A DNA stretch of 64,000 bases from Cupriavidus laharis (GTDB taxonomy: Bacteria > Pseudomonadota > Gammaproteobacteria > Burkholderiales > Burkholderiaceae). Below, one piece after another: positions 8,723 to 18,380 of this stretch. The notes below the pieces were generated by a model, which made no database searches, was not told the DNA's origin, and saw only the letters and a list, made by a program, of their open reading frames with translations. Every line of letters starts with the position of its first letter. Positions within the stretch are counted from its first letter, which is position 1. Made by a program: the position numbers and the translations under genes. The DNA is taken from positions 434,001-498,000 of the forward strand of contig NZ_CAJZAI010000001.1 in the NCBI RefSeq assembly GCF_914271435.1, read 5' to 3'.

Positions 8723-10339
8723 ATGAGTCACGAGTCGGGTTTGCGCCTGGAGCTCAGCGAGCCAGGCGAGCAGGTGCGCGCACGCTATGTGCCCGAAGCG
8801 GGCCGGCTGCCACCGGACCATGTCGCATTCCGCGAATGCCTGGCCAGCCATGGCTGGCAGCAGGCCAGGCTGGACCAGCGCGCGGTGGCGAAATTCCTCA
8901 GCCAGTGCCAGCAGGCCGATCGCGAAATCGATGCCACGGTCGGCGTGCTGGTCGACGGCGCGTTCGAGCTGGACATCAGCGACGATGGGCTGGCCGTTCG
9001 CCTCACGCTGATGCGTGCCGAAGGCGGCCGCCTGGTGACCGAGGCCGATATCCGGCGTGCGGTGGCTGAGCGCGGGGTGACCGCGCGGATCCAGCCACTG
9101 GCACTGGAGGCTGCGCTGGACGAGGGTAGCTGCGAACTGCGCGAGATCGCAGCGGGCATTGCCCCGCGGCAAGGCCATCCGGCGCGCTTCGTCAACCTGC
9201 TGGAGCCGCGCAAGCCGGCGCAGGTTGACGACGATGCACCCATGGACCTGCGCGAGCTGGGCAACCTGATGCTGGTCAGCCCCGGCACGCCGCTGATGCG
9301 GCGCATCCCGGCCGAGCCCGGTAGCGACGGCGTCGATGTCTTTGGCAAGACGCTGGCCGCCGATCCCGTCGAAGACACGCCGTTTGCCGAAGGGCTTACC
9401 GGCGCCGCCGCCGATCCCAATGATCCGGACCTCCTCGTCGCGGTCCTTGCCGGTTCGCCGGTGGTAGGCATGCATGGCATCGCGGTCAGCCCGGTGGTGC
9501 AGGTGGAGTCCGTGGACCTGCACTCGGGCAACGTGGCGTTCGATGGCACGCTGCGCGTGTCGGGCGACATCCGCACCGGCATGTCGGTGAAGGTCAGCGG
9601 CGACGTGCTCGTGGACGGTGTCATCGAAGCCGCCACGATCGAGGCCGGCGGCAGCATCGTGGTCAAGGGCGGCATCATCGGCAAGTCCGAAACCGGGCAT
9701 GCGGACCCGGCCGGCACCATCAGCCGGGCCAGCGTGCGCTGCCGGGGCGCGGTCCAGGCGCGCTTCATCGAGAACGCGGTGGTCGAGGCAGGCACGGAGG
9801 TGACGGTGGAGAGCGGTATCCGCCAGAGCGATGTGGCGGCTGGTGAACGCATCATGGTGGGCGGCACCAGCGGCATGGGCAGCATCAGCGGCGGGCGCAG
9901 CCGCGCGCTGCTGGCGGTGCGTGCGCCGGTGCTCGGTGCACCGGCGGGCAGCGCGACCATCGTGCAGGTCGGCCTGAACCCGTACGCGGACGCGCAGCGC
10001 GCGGCGCTTGAGGCAGAGCGCCGGCGCCTGCTGGAGGAGCAGAACAAGGTCAAGCAGCTTGTGGCCTTCTTTGCCAAGCATCCGGAACGCGCGGTCGGAG
10101 ACCTGCGCGAGAAGGCGCGCGCCACGCTGTTCAAGTCATCGCGCGACCTGTTCGAGCTTGACGAGAAGCTCGCGAAGCTTGGCGAGCAGATGCAGCCCGC
10201 CGCGGGCGCCGTGATCGACGCTGGCCGCCGCATCCACGGCGGCGTGACGCTGCAGGTCGGCAACCGCGTGCTCAAGGTGATGGAAGATAAGCCTGGCGGC
10301 CAGATCCGCCTGGTGGACGACCGCATTGCGGTGACCTGA
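8723..10339 (+). CDS. FapA (DUF342) family polymer-forming protein
   Basis: A 538-residue cytoplasmic protein. The N-terminal half is the FapA flag domain; the middle is a beta-helix with repeated short strands (SGDIRTGMSVKVSGDVLVDG onward), the usual polymerising core. Residues about 424-490 are a charged coiled coil. FapA proteins are linked to surface sensing and cyclic-AMP/Vfr signalling in Vibrio and Pseudomonas, but the role here is inferred. I chose the ATG at 8723 because GGGGGAC lies just upstream; a further upstream in-frame ATG at 8663 lacks a good binding site. It is flanked by a remnant region and is probably transcribed alone. Confidence 0.85.
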   Translation: MSHESGLRLELSEPGEQVRARYVPEAGRLPPDHVAFRECLASHGWQQARLDQRAVAKFLSQCQQADREIDATVGVLVDGAFELDISDDGLAVRLTLMRAEGGRLVTEADIRRAVAERGVTARIQPLALEAALDEGSCELREIAAGIAPRQGHPARFVNLLEPRKPAQVDDDAPMDLRELGNLMLVSPGTPLMRRIPAEPGSDGVDVFGKTLAADPVEDTPFAEGLTGAAADPNDPDLLVAVLAGSPVVGMHGIAVSPVVQVESVDLHSGNVAFDGTLRVSGDIRTGMSVKVSGDVLVDGVIEAATIEAGGSIVVKGGIIGKSETGHADPAGTISRASVRCRGAVQARFIENAVVEAGTEVTVESGIRQSDVAAGERIMVGGTSGMGSISGGRSRALLAVRAPVLGAPAGSATIVQVGLNPYADAQRAALEAERRRLLEEQNKVKQLVAFFAKHPERAVGDLREKARATLFKSSRDLFELDEKLAKLGEQMQPAAGAVIDAGRRIHGGVTLQVGNRVLKVMEDKPGGQIRLVDDRIAVT

Positions 10340-10511
10340 CCGGCATGGCGGCATCGGGCGGGTACCGCCCAGCGGAATTTGTACTAAGCTGCAGTTGTGT
10401 CCTGGGGTGCCGCAGGATAGGCGATGGCTAGTGTTGGGCAGTGAATGCAGAAGCGGATCAGCAATCTGTGGAAGCGTTACACGGAACCGACTCACGTGGC
10501 ACTGAATCACT

Positions 10512-10537
10512 GAAGGCCAGCCCGCAGGCTGGCCTTC
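10512..10537 (+). terminator. Hairpin, possible terminator after the FapA-like gene
   Basis: A perfect 11-bp stem GAAGGCCAGCC / GGCTGGCCTTC with loop CGCA lies about 170 bases after the stop. The tail (CTGCTTCTG) is only weakly T-rich, so termination is uncertain. Confidence 0.5.
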
Positions 10538-10591
10538 CTGCTTCTGCGCGCCGCTCTGCCGACGCGAGTGCGTCAGCCTGAACTTCCCTGA

Positions 10592-10708
10592 TGGCAGGCT
10601 GCCGAGCCATGGATGGCGGAACAGCAGGCGATCTGGGAGGCGCGCACCGATCGCCTGGCTGCCTACGTTGAAGCGCTGCATGCCAAGGAGACTCTCGATG
10701 AGCAGTAA
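10592..10708 (+). pseudogene. C-terminal remnant of an ArsR-family regulator
   Basis: The frame reads WMAEQQAIWEARTDRLAAYV and ends in TAA at 10708, overlapping the next gene's ATG. This is the usual C-terminal tail of the ArsR/SmtB regulators that sit upstream of, and overlap, AHSA1-type SRPBCC genes. The frame is closed by TGA at 10589-10591, and no HTH-like sequence is found in any frame further upstream as far as the hairpin at 10512. The DNA-binding part therefore appears deleted. The 29-residue tail could still be translated from the ATG at 10613, but it could not bind DNA. Confidence 0.65.
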
Positions 10709-11171
10709 GCAGGACCTCGACCTCGAAATTTCACGCGTGCTGAAGGCGCCGCGGGATCTCGTATGGAAAGCCTGGGCCGACCCGAACCACCTGAAGGAAT
10801 GGTGGTGCCCGAAGCCGTGGACCACGGAAGTCCTTGCCTTCGATCTTGCGCCGGGCGGCGCCTTCCACACGCTGATGCGTGGCCCGGGCGGGGAAACCAG
10901 CGACAACCCTGGTGCGTTCCTCGACGTGGTGCCGCGCTCGCGCATCGTCTGGACCTCCGCGCTGGTCGCGCAATGGCGTCCGGCGGACAACCCGTGGCTG
11001 CCGATGACCGCCTATATCACCATGGCGGACGAGGGCGACTGCACGCGCTACGTGGCCACCGTCCTGCACAAGGACAAGGCATCGCGCGAGCAGCATGAGG
11101 AGATGGGGTTCTTCGAAGGGTGGGGCACCTGCATGACCCAGCTCGAAGCGTATGCGCAGTCGCTGAAATAG
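10698..11171 (+). CDS. SRPBCC / AHSA1-type START-like domain protein
   Basis: A 157-residue single-domain protein with the family opening [21 protein letters not shown], the WWCPKPW region, and the closing [16 protein letters not shown] helix. These proteins have a hydrophobic cavity and bind or process small hydrophobic ligands; this subgroup is often called activator of Hsp90 ATPase homolog 1-like, although that role has not been shown in bacteria. The start at 10698 has AAGGAG seven bases upstream. It would normally be controlled by the ArsR gene before it, which is truncated here, so its regulation is probably altered. Confidence 0.85.
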   Translation: MSSKQDLDLEISRVLKAPRDLVWKAWADPNHLKEWWCPKPWTTEVLAFDLAPGGAFHTLMRGPGGETSDNPGAFLDVVPRSRIVWTSALVAQWRPADNPWLPMTAYITMADEGDCTRYVATVLHKDKASREQHEEMGFFEGWGTCMTQLEAYAQSLK

Positions 11172-11207
11172 CTGGCGCCGCGGCGCCGGTGTTGGTTTCC
11201 GCAGACA

Positions 11208-11248
11208 GGAAAAGGCCCCGGGAGCGCCGCGCTTCCGGGGCCTTTTCC
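11208..11248 (+). terminator. Strong intrinsic terminator after the SRPBCC gene
   Basis: A GGAAAAGGCCCCGG... / ...CCGGGGCCTTTTCC inverted repeat, 15-16 bp per arm with a short loop, lies 36 bases after the stop. The stem ends in a T run. Confidence 0.8.
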
Positions 11249-11497
11249 ATGCCGTGTGCCGGCGTTCCAGCCAGGCCAACGACTGTGCGAATGCAATCCG
11301 TCCGAAGGGGTAGGCGTGGCTGGCATTTGCGCGCCGTCAAGTCCCAGCGATGTTCGCCGCGGCCCGTCTCGTCCTGGCGCAGCCCATCGGGAATACTCCC
11401 CGCGGCTCGGCAACACAGAGGGGCCGGGCGGGATATCAGGGGCGACTTTCGTAGCGAAGTCGGAGTCAAGGTTGCATCAGAACAGACAACCAGCATC

Positions 11498-13054
11498 ATG
11501 AGATTGAATCTGCCGGTCACCGATCAGGAATACCGATTGCCATCGGACGAAGTCATCATCACCAGGACCGATACGCAAGGCAACATCGAGTACGCCAACC
11601 AGGCGTTCTTCCGCAGCAGCGGCTATGACCGTGCCGAAGTCCTGGGCCAGCCGCAGAACATCATCCGCCACCCCGACATGCCGGCTGCCGCATTCGCCGA
11701 CATGTGGGCGACGATCCGTGCCGGTACGCCGTGGACCGGCGTGGTCAAGAACCGCCGCAAGGACGGCGGCTTCTACTGGGTGCTGGCCAACGTTACGCCG
11801 GTGTTCCAGGAAGGCAAGCCCTCGGGCTACCTGTCGGTGAGAACCGCGCCGACGTCGGCGCAGATCGCCGCGGCGACAAGGCTCTATGCCGACCTGAAGC
11901 GCGACGGGCGGTCACGCTGGCGCCTGTCCGGCGGCGAGGCATTCCGCAAGGGCGCGGCCGGTGTGATCCAGCGCCTGCTGCGGCTGCCGGTGGTGGCTCG
12001 ACTGCTTGTCGTCCAGTTCGTGCAGGTTGTGCTGATCGCGCTGGCGGCGGCGAGTGCAACGGTCTGGGCGGCGCATCCTGCCGTCACCTGGCTGCTGGCG
12101 GGCGCGGCCGTGGCCATGTGCGGGGCCGCTGCCTGCTATCTCGCGCTCAACATCCTGCAGCCAGTGATGCGCCTGAACCGCAGCGCGCTGGCTGTGTTGT
12201 CCGGGCAGTTGCGGCACCGCTTCCCCGAGTGCGGCGATGCGCAGACGCGGCTGCTTGGCCGTTTCCTGAACCAGATGAACGCCCGTCTGGTGGGCGTGCT
12301 GCTCGACACGCGGAACTCGATCGAGAGCGTCTGGCAGTCCTCGGTCGGGTTGGCCAGCGGCAACGCCGACCTGTCGGAGCGCACCGAGCAGCAGGCCAGC
12401 GCCATCGAGGAGACCACGGCAACGCTCGCGCAGATCACCGAGACCGCGCGGCAGAATGCAAGCGATGCCGAACAGGCTCACCAGGAAGGGCGCCAGACCG
12501 CCGAGGCAGCATCCGCCGCAGCGGGCGGCGTGCGCCGCTCGGCGTCGCTGATGGAGCGGCTGACCACGCAATCGCGCAAGATCGCCGAGATCACTTCGGT
12601 GATCGACGACATCGCCATCCAGACCAACCTGCTCGCCCTGAACGCCGCCGTCGAGGCCGCCCGCGCGGGCCAGCACGGCCGCGGCTTCGCCGTGGTGGCG
12701 GGGGAGGTGAGATCACTGGCCCAGCGCGCCGAAGCCGCCGCGAAGCAGATCAAGGCGTTGATCGAGAACTCGCTCGAAGTCGTACAGGCCAGCAGCGAAG
12801 CGGCCATCAGCGCTGGCAGCGAGATGGATCGCGTCGAGCGATCGGTGTCCGCGCTGACGCGGACGATTTCTGCCATTGCGAATGCAAGCAGGGGGCAGAG
12901 CGTGGAGATCGAGCAGACCAGTGCGGCGGTCGAACAGATGACGCAGATCACGCAGATGAACGCGGCGCTCGTCGAGGAATCGGCTGCGGCGGCGATGGGG
13001 CTGAAGCAGCAGGCGCAAGCGTTGGAGGATGCGGTGAACGTGCTCGCGAGCTAA
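11498..13054 (+). CDS. aer: Aer-like PAS methyl-accepting chemotaxis receptor
   Basis: A 518-residue receptor. A PAS domain occupies roughly residues 20-120 and contains the FAD-PAS hallmarks IEYANQAF and NIIRHPDMP. Two membrane segments (about 166-190 and 196-218) form a hairpin with almost no periplasmic loop, so sensing is cytoplasmic. A signalling domain follows, with the conserved hairpin tip [15 protein letters not shown] at about 377-391. No CheR-tethering pentapeptide is present at the C-terminus. This is the Aer plan, which follows redox or energy state through FAD; the signal here is inferred. The ATG at 11498 gives the usual short N-terminus before the PAS domain. I see no clear flagellar sigma-28 promoter in the 249 bases upstream. 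Confidence 0.85.
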   Translation: MRLNLPVTDQEYRLPSDEVIITRTDTQGNIEYANQAFFRSSGYDRAEVLGQPQNIIRHPDMPAAAFADMWATIRAGTPWTGVVKNRRKDGGFYWVLANVTPVFQEGKPSGYLSVRTAPTSAQIAAATRLYADLKRDGRSRWRLSGGEAFRKGAAGVIQRLLRLPVVARLLVVQFVQVVLIALAAASATVWAAHPAVTWLLAGAAVAMCGAAACYLALNILQPVMRLNRSALAVLSGQLRHRFPECGDAQTRLLGRFLNQMNARLVGVLLDTRNSIESVWQSSVGLASGNADLSERTEQQASAIEETTATLAQITETARQNASDAEQAHQEGRQTAEAASAAAGGVRRSASLMERLTTQSRKIAEITSVIDDIAIQTNLLALNAAVEAARAGQHGRGFAVVAGEVRSLAQRAEAAAKQIKALIENSLEVVQASSEAAISAGSEMDRVERSVSALTRTISAIANASRGQSVEIEQTSAAVEQMTQITQMNAALVEESAAAAMGLKQQAQALEDAVNVLAS

Positions 13055-13211
13055 TGTCCTGAATTGCAAGTTCGTTGCATAAGTCTGCCGACAAGGCGCA
13101 CGATCCGTCGTCGCGAATGCTCGCAAGGCTCCAGCCTTGCTGTGCTTCGCTCCTAGGCTCGCACGCCTTCTCGACAGACTTATTTCTGCAACGAACTTCC
13201 AACTCAGGACA
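13055..13211. repeat. 157-bp palindromic element (MITE-like, or a long hairpin between convergent genes)
   Basis: The left end begins TGTCCTGAATTGCAAGTTCG and the right end, reverse-complemented, begins TGTCCTGAGTTGGAAGTTCG. The match continues inward for about 50 bases at roughly 85-90% identity with one 4-base gap (through AAGTCTGYCGA and AAGGCG). The centre contains a further short repeat GCAAGGCT / AGCCTTGC. There is no coding capacity for a transposase and no obvious target duplication. It lies one base after the Aer stop codon and before a convergent gene, so it could also terminate transcription from both sides. Confidence 0.7.
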
Positions 13212-13304
13212 CAAGGCCAACGCCCGCGCAACATGTACCCCGACGACTGTCCCGGTCTCCCATTGGAGGCAGTCCCGGGGCAGGGAAGTCACGAATCGGC
13301 GGGC

Positions 13305-15029
13305 CTAGCCGATGGTCGCGATCGGCAGGCCGGCAGCCACGAAGATGCCCGCGGCGGTGCGCAGCGTGATGCGGCCGGCGCGATGCGCATGGACCTGCAT
13401 CTCCATCTTCATGGCTTCCATGACGGCGATGAGTTCTCCTTCCTCGACTTCGTCGCCGTCGGCTACCTTCCAGGCATGCACTGTCCCCGCGACGGGGGCC
13501 GGCACATCTCTGGCATCGGCAGCCTCGGTTGAAGCCATGGCTGGGCTCGCCGCCTGCGCGTTAGCCAGTCCGCCCAACAGTTGAGCCGGCAGGCCCAGGA
13601 CCACGCGGCGCCCGTCGATCTCGATGGCGGTGCGAAGCAGGCTGCCATCTGCCTGGGGCTCGGCGCGCGCGGCTGCGGCCAGCGGTTCGGCGAAGTCGGA
13701 TTCGATCCAGCGGGTGTGCACGTTGAAGCCGTCGTGGCCCACAAAGTCCGGGTGGTCGATCACGGCACGGTGGAAGGGAAGCACTGAAGCGACGCCTTCG
13801 ATCCGGAACTCGCGCAGCGCGCGGCGGGCGCGGGTCAGGGCCTGTTCGCGCGTGGCCCCGCTGACGATGAGCTTGGCCATCAGCGAGTCAAAGGTGCCGG
13901 GCACGACGGAGCCCGACTGCACGCCCGCATCCACGCGCACGCCGGGGCCGGAAGGGGGCTCGAAACGCAGCACCGGGCCCGGCGTCGGCAGGAAGCCGCG
14001 ACCCACGTCTTCGGCGTTGATGCGGAACTCGATGGAATGGCCCAGCGGCGCGGGCGTATCCGTGACGGAGAGCGGCAGGCCGTCGGCCACGCGCAGTTGC
14101 TCGACCACGAGATCGATGCCTGTGGTCTGCTCGGTGACGGGATGCTCCACCTGCAGGCGGGTGTTGACCTCGAGGAACGAGATCGCCCCGCCGGCACTCA
14201 GCAGGAATTCCACGGTGCCCGCGCTGGTGTAGCCGGCAGCGGCGCAGATGTCGCGGGCGGCGGTATGGATGCGCTCGCGTTGCGCATCGGTCAGGAAGGG
14301 CGCGGGCGCTTCTTCCACCAGCTTCTGGTTGCGGCGCTGCAAGGAGCAATCGCGCGTTCCGAGCACCACCACGTTGCCATGGGTGTCAGCCAGCACCTGA
14401 GCCTCGATGTGGCGCGGCTTGTCGAGAAACTGTTCGACGAAGCACTCGCCCCGGCCGAACGCCGTGACGGCTTCGCGCACGGCAGAGTGATACAGCTCCT
14501 CGACCTCGTCCATGCGCCAGGCGATCTTCATGCCCCGGCCACCGCCGCCAAAAGCGGCCTTGATGATGATCGGCAGGCCGTGCTGCTCGGCAAAGGCCAG
14601 CACCTCCCCGGCATCCTTGACGGGGTCGGGCGTGCCGGCCACCAGGGGGGCGCCTACCTGCAGCGCGATCTTGCGGGCCTCCACCTTGTCGCCCAGCTTG
14701 GCGATGGTGGCCGGCGAAGGCCCGACCCAGCGCAACCCGGCATCGATCACGGCCTGGGCGAAGCCTTCGCTCTCCGACAGGAAGCCGTAGCCAGGGTGCA
14801 CGGCATCGGCACCGCTCTTGCGGGCGATCTCCAGCAGCTTGGGAATGTTCAGGTAGGTATCGGCCGGGCGGTCGCCATCCAGTCCGTAGGCTTCGTCGGC
14901 CATGCGCGCGTGCAGGGCGTCGATGTCGGCATTGGCGTAGACGGCAACGGACTGCACCCCGTAATCGGCGCAGGCGCGGATGACGCGGACAGCGATTTCG
15001 CCGCGGTTGGCAATCAGGACTTTTTTCAT
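13305..15029 (-). CDS. Biotin carboxylase fused to a biotin carboxyl carrier domain
   Basis: A 574-residue protein. Residues 1-450 are a biotin carboxylase (ATP-grasp) with the [18 protein letters not shown] start, the glycine-rich FGGGGRGMK loop, and [15 protein letters not shown] linker follows and then a biotinyl domain with EAMKMEM, the biotin acceptor being Lys541. No carboxyltransferase is present. It overlaps the KipI-KipA fusion gene by four bases (ATGA), so the two are translationally coupled. That pairing recalls urea carboxylase and 5-oxoprolinase type systems. The carboxylated substrate is not known. Confidence 0.85.
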   Translation of the reverse strand: MKKVLIANRGEIAVRVIRACADYGVQSVAVYANADIDALHARMADEAYGLDGDRPADTYLNIPKLLEIARKSGADAVHPGYGFLSESEGFAQAVIDAGLRWVGPSPATIAKLGDKVEARKIALQVGAPLVAGTPDPVKDAGEVLAFAEQHGLPIIIKAAFGGGGRGMKIAWRMDEVEELYHSAVREAVTAFGRGECFVEQFLDKPRHIEAQVLADTHGNVVVLGTRDCSLQRRNQKLVEEAPAPFLTDAQRERIHTAARDICAAAGYTSAGTVEFLLSAGGAISFLEVNTRLQVEHPVTEQTTGIDLVVEQLRVADGLPLSVTDTPAPLGHSIEFRINAEDVGRGFLPTPGPVLRFEPPSGPGVRVDAGVQSGSVVPGTFDSLMAKLIVSGATREQALTRARRALREFRIEGVASVLPFHRAVIDHPDFVGHDGFNVHTRWIESDFAEPLAAAARAEPQADGSLLRTAIEIDGRRVVLGLPAQLLGGLANAQAASPAMASTEAADARDVPAPVAGTVHAWKVADGDEVEEGELIAVMEAMKMEMQVHAHRAGRITLRTAAGIFVAAGLPIATIG

Positions 15030-16687
15030 CGGAGGTCTCGGAAGGTGCCAGCGTCGCCCGGGGCGGCGGCCGGAGTGAGTTCTTCAAACGCGCGGATCGG
15101 GTTGAAGCGCAGCCAGGCGCCCACCGGAATCTGACCGGCGCGGTCGAGGTGATAGGGGGCTACCGCGGCAATCACGGGGTAGCCGCCGGTGAGCGGGTGG
15201 TCGGCCAGAAACAGCACAGGCTGGCCGCTCGGGGGCACTTGAAGCGCGCCCAGGGCCGTGCCTTCGCTGGGCAACTCGCCGCCCATGGCGCGTTCCAGCA
15301 GCATATCGCCGGCCAGGCGCAGCCCTACGCGGTTGGACTGGGGCGTCACCTGCCAGCGTTGCGTGGCCAGGCTTGCCACGGCCTCCGGTGTAAACCAGTC
15401 GGTGCGGGGGCCCATGACCACGTCCAGCACGACCTCCTGCTCCAGTGTGGGCAGGTCGGCGGCGGGCAGCGCCGGTTCGCTCACCACTGCGCCAGCCGGG
15501 GACGGCTGCAGGCCCAGCAGATCGCCCACGGACAGCGGCGCGGGACCCACGCCGGCCAGGGTGTCGGTGGCGCAACTGCCCAGCACCGGCGCGATCGCAA
15601 AGCCCCCGCGCGCTGCCACATAGCAGCGCGCACCGGCCCTGGGCTGGCCGATGCTCAGCAGGTCGCCATCGGCCAGGGCCAGGGCCTGGTGCGATGGCGG
15701 ACTCCACTGGCGGCCATCTGCCGTGCGCAGGGTCAGCGGGGCGTCGGCACCGGTCACGGCAACTACTGTCTCGCCAAGGCTTTGCAGTTGCAGGCCGCCG
15801 CCCACGGTCTCGAGCGCGGCGCCGTTGCTGGGGTTGCCCACGAGGCGGTTGGCCGCCTTGAGCGCGGCCTGGTCCATGGCGCCAGAGGCCGAAACCCCCT
15901 GGCCGGCCTGGCCATGGCGGCCCAGATCCTGGAAAACGGTCAGCAGGCCAGTCGCCCTGACCTGAAGTGCAGTCTGCTCCGGGGCCAGCGCGTCGCGGGT
16001 GCGCCCGCTGTCGGGCGCGTCGATGGCGGATTTCGATGCGCCTGCCCAGGTGTCAGTTTCCGATTCGACATCCAGCGTGGCGATATCGACAAAACGCACG
16101 CGGTAGCCAGGCTGCAACAGCGCGGGCTGTTCGCGGTCCAGATCCCACATGGCCACGGGCGTCACACCGATGATCTGCCAGCCGCCGGGGCTGGCCTGCG
16201 GGTACACGCCACTGAAGGTGCCGGCCAGCCCCACGGCGCCGGCCGGAATGCGCGTGCGCGGAGTGCTTCGGCGCGGCACATCGAGGCTGGGGTGGCCGCC
16301 CGAGAGATAGGCAAAGCCAGGCGCAAAGCCGGTGAAGGCCACGGTGTACTCGCTGCCCGTGTGGCGCCGCACGACCTCCGCGGGCGTGATGCCGAGCCGT
16401 TGCGCAACCTCCGCCAGATCCTCGCCGTCATAGCGCACGGGGATTTCGATCAGCGTGCTGCCGCGCTCCGCGCTTGGTGCCAGGTTGCGTCCGGCGATGG
16501 CTTGCACCAGCGTCGCCAGACCAACGGAAGCCGGGCGGAAACGCACAAGGATCGTGCGCGCGGCGGGCACCAGCTCTTCCACGCCGGGCAGGGGATCGCG
16601 CTGCAGCGAGGCCAGCAGGGCCAGGGTCTGGTCCAGGTCGGACAGCTCCACCAGCAACGCGTTCAGGGAGACAGGAAGGAAACGCAA
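15026..16687 (-). CDS. Fused KipI-KipA (PxpB-PxpC) amidohydrolase subunits
   Basis: A 553-residue fusion of two families normally encoded separately. Residues 1-~215 are KipI/PxpB (allophanate hydrolase subunit 1; GFAPGFAYL and [16 protein letters not shown] motifs). From ~245 the protein is KipA/PxpC (subunit 2; [20 protein letters not shown] and [10 protein letters not shown]). In bacteria PxpA, PxpB and PxpC form an ATP-dependent 5-oxoprolinase, but no pxpA (LamB/YcsF) gene is visible nearby. I chose the TTG at 16687 because GGAG lies six bases upstream and the product then begins [15 protein letters not shown], the usual start; another TTG at 16705 abuts the stop of the decayed gene upstream. 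Confidence 0.82.
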   Translation of the reverse strand: MRFLPVSLNALLVELSDLDQTLALLASLQRDPLPGVEELVPAARTILVRFRPASVGLATLVQAIAGRNLAPSAERGSTLIEIPVRYDGEDLAEVAQRLGITPAEVVRRHTGSEYTVAFTGFAPGFAYLSGGHPSLDVPRRSTPRTRIPAGAVGLAGTFSGVYPQASPGGWQIIGVTPVAMWDLDREQPALLQPGYRVRFVDIATLDVESETDTWAGASKSAIDAPDSGRTRDALAPEQTALQVRATGLLTVFQDLGRHGQAGQGVSASGAMDQAALKAANRLVGNPSNGAALETVGGGLQLQSLGETVVAVTGADAPLTLRTADGRQWSPPSHQALALADGDLLSIGQPRAGARCYVAARGGFAIAPVLGSCATDTLAGVGPAPLSVGDLLGLQPSPAGAVVSEPALPAADLPTLEQEVVLDVVMGPRTDWFTPEAVASLATQRWQVTPQSNRVGLRLAGDMLLERAMGGELPSEGTALGALQVPPSGQPVLFLADHPLTGGYPVIAAVAPYHLDRAGQIPVGAWLRFNPIRAFEELTPAAAPGDAGTFRDLR

Positions 16688-16705
16688 CGAAGACTCCGCA
16701 AGCAA

Positions 16706-16893
16706 TCAGACGTGGCAGGTACCGTCGGGCACGTCGGTAATGAACATATAGCCGGCCGTGGGTCACGGCGAACGGAACGCCGGAGGCCATCACGGCGGCC
16801 TGGGGCGTGACACCGCATGCCCGGAAGACTGGAATCTCTGCTTTCGCAACGGTGTCCGGATCAGGCTGCGGTGCCAGGTTCCAGCTCTGCAGT
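16706..16893 (-). pseudogene. Decayed ycsI (DUF1445) gene, C-terminal remnant with frameshift
   Basis: On the minus strand one frame reads [20 protein letters not shown] then PFAVTHG, the C-terminal signature of DUF1445 (YcsI, putative hydro-lyase). At about 16749 the frame breaks; the adjacent frame continues [15 protein letters not shown] and a TGA stop at 16706-16708. A loss of two bases (or gain of one) explains the shift. The frame also closes with TGA upstream near 16890, so only about 60 of the usual ~260 residues remain. In Bacillus subtilis ycsI sits in the kip operon, which fits the position directly before the KipI-KipA gene. Confidence 0.75.
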
Positions 16894-16947
16894 CATGTGC
16901 TCCGGTTCCGTAATCTGCATGGAATGTCGGTGTAAAAATCACACATA

Positions 16948-16980
16948 GTTCAACTACAATACAAGTATTGTTCAACAATA
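16948..16980. promoter_or_regulatory. Candidate operator cluster for the GntR regulator
   Basis: An AT-rich island holds a perfect palindrome TATTGTTCAACAATA at 16966-16980 and an overlapping CAATACAAGTATTG at 16957-16970. These lie between the GntR gene (plus) and the carboxylase-hydrolase pair (minus). GntR/FadR-type proteins bind such short dyads; the assignment is by position. Confidence 0.5.
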
Positions 16981-17153
16981 TTGGAAAATTGGCAGTTAAG
17001 GTATACACCTAGCCTGACAAAGCAGGCTACTTTGTCACTGAATCGGGGCAATCCGTTCATCAAGGTGGGGCGTTTGCGTCATCAAAGTGCGCTAACATTC
17101 CGGGCTTCGAGCCCCGGCGCCGGGCCGGCCTGCCCAAGCGAGTCCTATACGAG

Positions 17154-17822
17154 ATGACATCGAGTCCTGACACGAAGAACCTGACCGAGCGCGTGGCCGA
17201 ACTCATTCGCCAGAAGATCGTGCACGGCGAGTTCTCGCCCGGGCAGCGTTTGTCGGAGGCGGCGTTGAGCGAGAGCCTTCAGATCTCCCGCAACACCTTG
17301 CGCGAGATTTTTCGCGTGCTGACCAAGGAAGGGCTGCTCAAGCATGAGCCCAACCGCGGCGTCTCGGTAGCTGTGCCCACCATCGCAGCGATCATCGACA
17401 TCTACCGCGTGCGCCGGCTGATTGAGTGCCAGGCGCTGCGCCAGGCGTATCCACGTCACCCGGCGTGCAAGCATCTGCACAGAGCGGTGGAAATGGCGTC
17501 GCAGTGCCGCGACAAGGGAGACTGGCAGGGCGTAGGCACGGCCAACATGGAGTTCCACATGGCCATCGTGGAACTGGCCGACAGCGAGCGATTGAACGAG
17601 ATGTTCTCGCGCCTGCTTGCCGAACTGCGCCTGGCATTCGGCATGCTGCAGGATTCCGAATTCCTCCATGCCCCATATGTGGAGATGAACGGGCACATCC
17701 TGCAGCTATTCGAGGCGGGAAAGCTCAACGAGGCCGCCACCGCGCTTCAGGACTACCTTTCGCAGTCCGAGCGCATTGTGTTGGCGGCTTGTGCGCGCCA
17801 TCCGGTGTTCATGTCGCGTTGA
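17154..17822 (+). CDS. GntR-family (FadR/FCD subgroup) transcriptional regulator
   Basis: A 222-residue regulator with a winged HTH at about 10-75 (LTERVAELIRQKIVHGEFSP, then SRNTLREIFRVLTKEGLL) and an all-helical FCD ligand domain at about 85-215, with the metal-site residues typical of FCD proteins (EFHMAIVELA and a late NGHILQLFEAG). It is divergent from the biotin carboxylase and KipI-KipA genes and so probably controls them, which would make the effector a carboxylic acid or amide. The AT-rich palindrome upstream is a good operator candidate. Confidence 0.85.
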   Translation: MTSSPDTKNLTERVAELIRQKIVHGEFSPGQRLSEAALSESLQISRNTLREIFRVLTKEGLLKHEPNRGVSVAVPTIAAIIDIYRVRRLIECQALRQAYPRHPACKHLHRAVEMASQCRDKGDWQGVGTANMEFHMAIVELADSERLNEMFSRLLAELRLAFGMLQDSEFLHAPYVEMNGHILQLFEAGKLNEAATALQDYLSQSERIVLAACARHPVFMSR

Positions 17823-18008
17823 GTGTGGGCTGGCGGTAATGGGAAGAGCGATGCTTGCGGCGCGTGCGTAAGCCGCAGGCGCGTGGCTGAAACGGGCCGC
17901 ACGCCTGAGATCGCCTGAGGCAAATCCCATTCCATTCATCCTTCCGGTGGATATGGCGAATTGTGCTCACCCGCTACCCTTTCCTAACAACAACAGGGAG
18001 GAGGGGTC

Positions 18009-18380
18009 ATGAACAAGTCGATTCTGGCGATTGGCTTTTGCGTGCTCGCCATGCAAGGCTGTGCCACGAAGAATTACGGCCGCCAGGGAGTGGTAACGGA
18101 CTTCGAGCGGCAGACGATGAGTTGCCGTGAAATCCAGCTCGAACAAGCCAAGGTTCAAGGCTACATCCAGGCGGTCGACAAGGAGAGCGAGTTTAGCGGC
18201 AGGTCGATTCTCTCCTTCCTCGGAGACTTCGGCATCGGCAACGTCATCGAAAAGAATGCCGCGATGGAGAGCGCAGATAGTCGGGCGTACCAACTCCGGA
18301 TGCTTAGCTACGAGCGCAGGTGCTCGGAGAAAACGCAGGCCGTTGCGGCCCCTGCGCGGCCGGTTGCAACCGCGCAATAG
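18009..18380 (+). CDS. Small predicted lipoprotein
   Basis: A 123-residue protein with a short signal peptide ending in a lipobox (AMQGC, lipidated Cys at residue 18), preceded by an excellent ribosome-binding site GGGAGGAGG. The mature part is polar and contains a second Cys pair and a hydrophobic SILSFLGDFGIGNVIEKN stretch that resembles a glycine-zipper-like segment. I do not recognise a named family. It stands alone between a GntR gene and a tRNA gene. The lipoprotein call is firm; the function is unknown. Confidence 0.75.
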   Translation: MNKSILAIGFCVLAMQGCATKNYGRQGVVTDFERQTMSCREIQLEQAKVQGYIQAVDKESEFSGRSILSFLGDFGIGNVIEKNAAMESADSRAYQLRMLSYERRCSEKTQAVAAPARPVATAQ

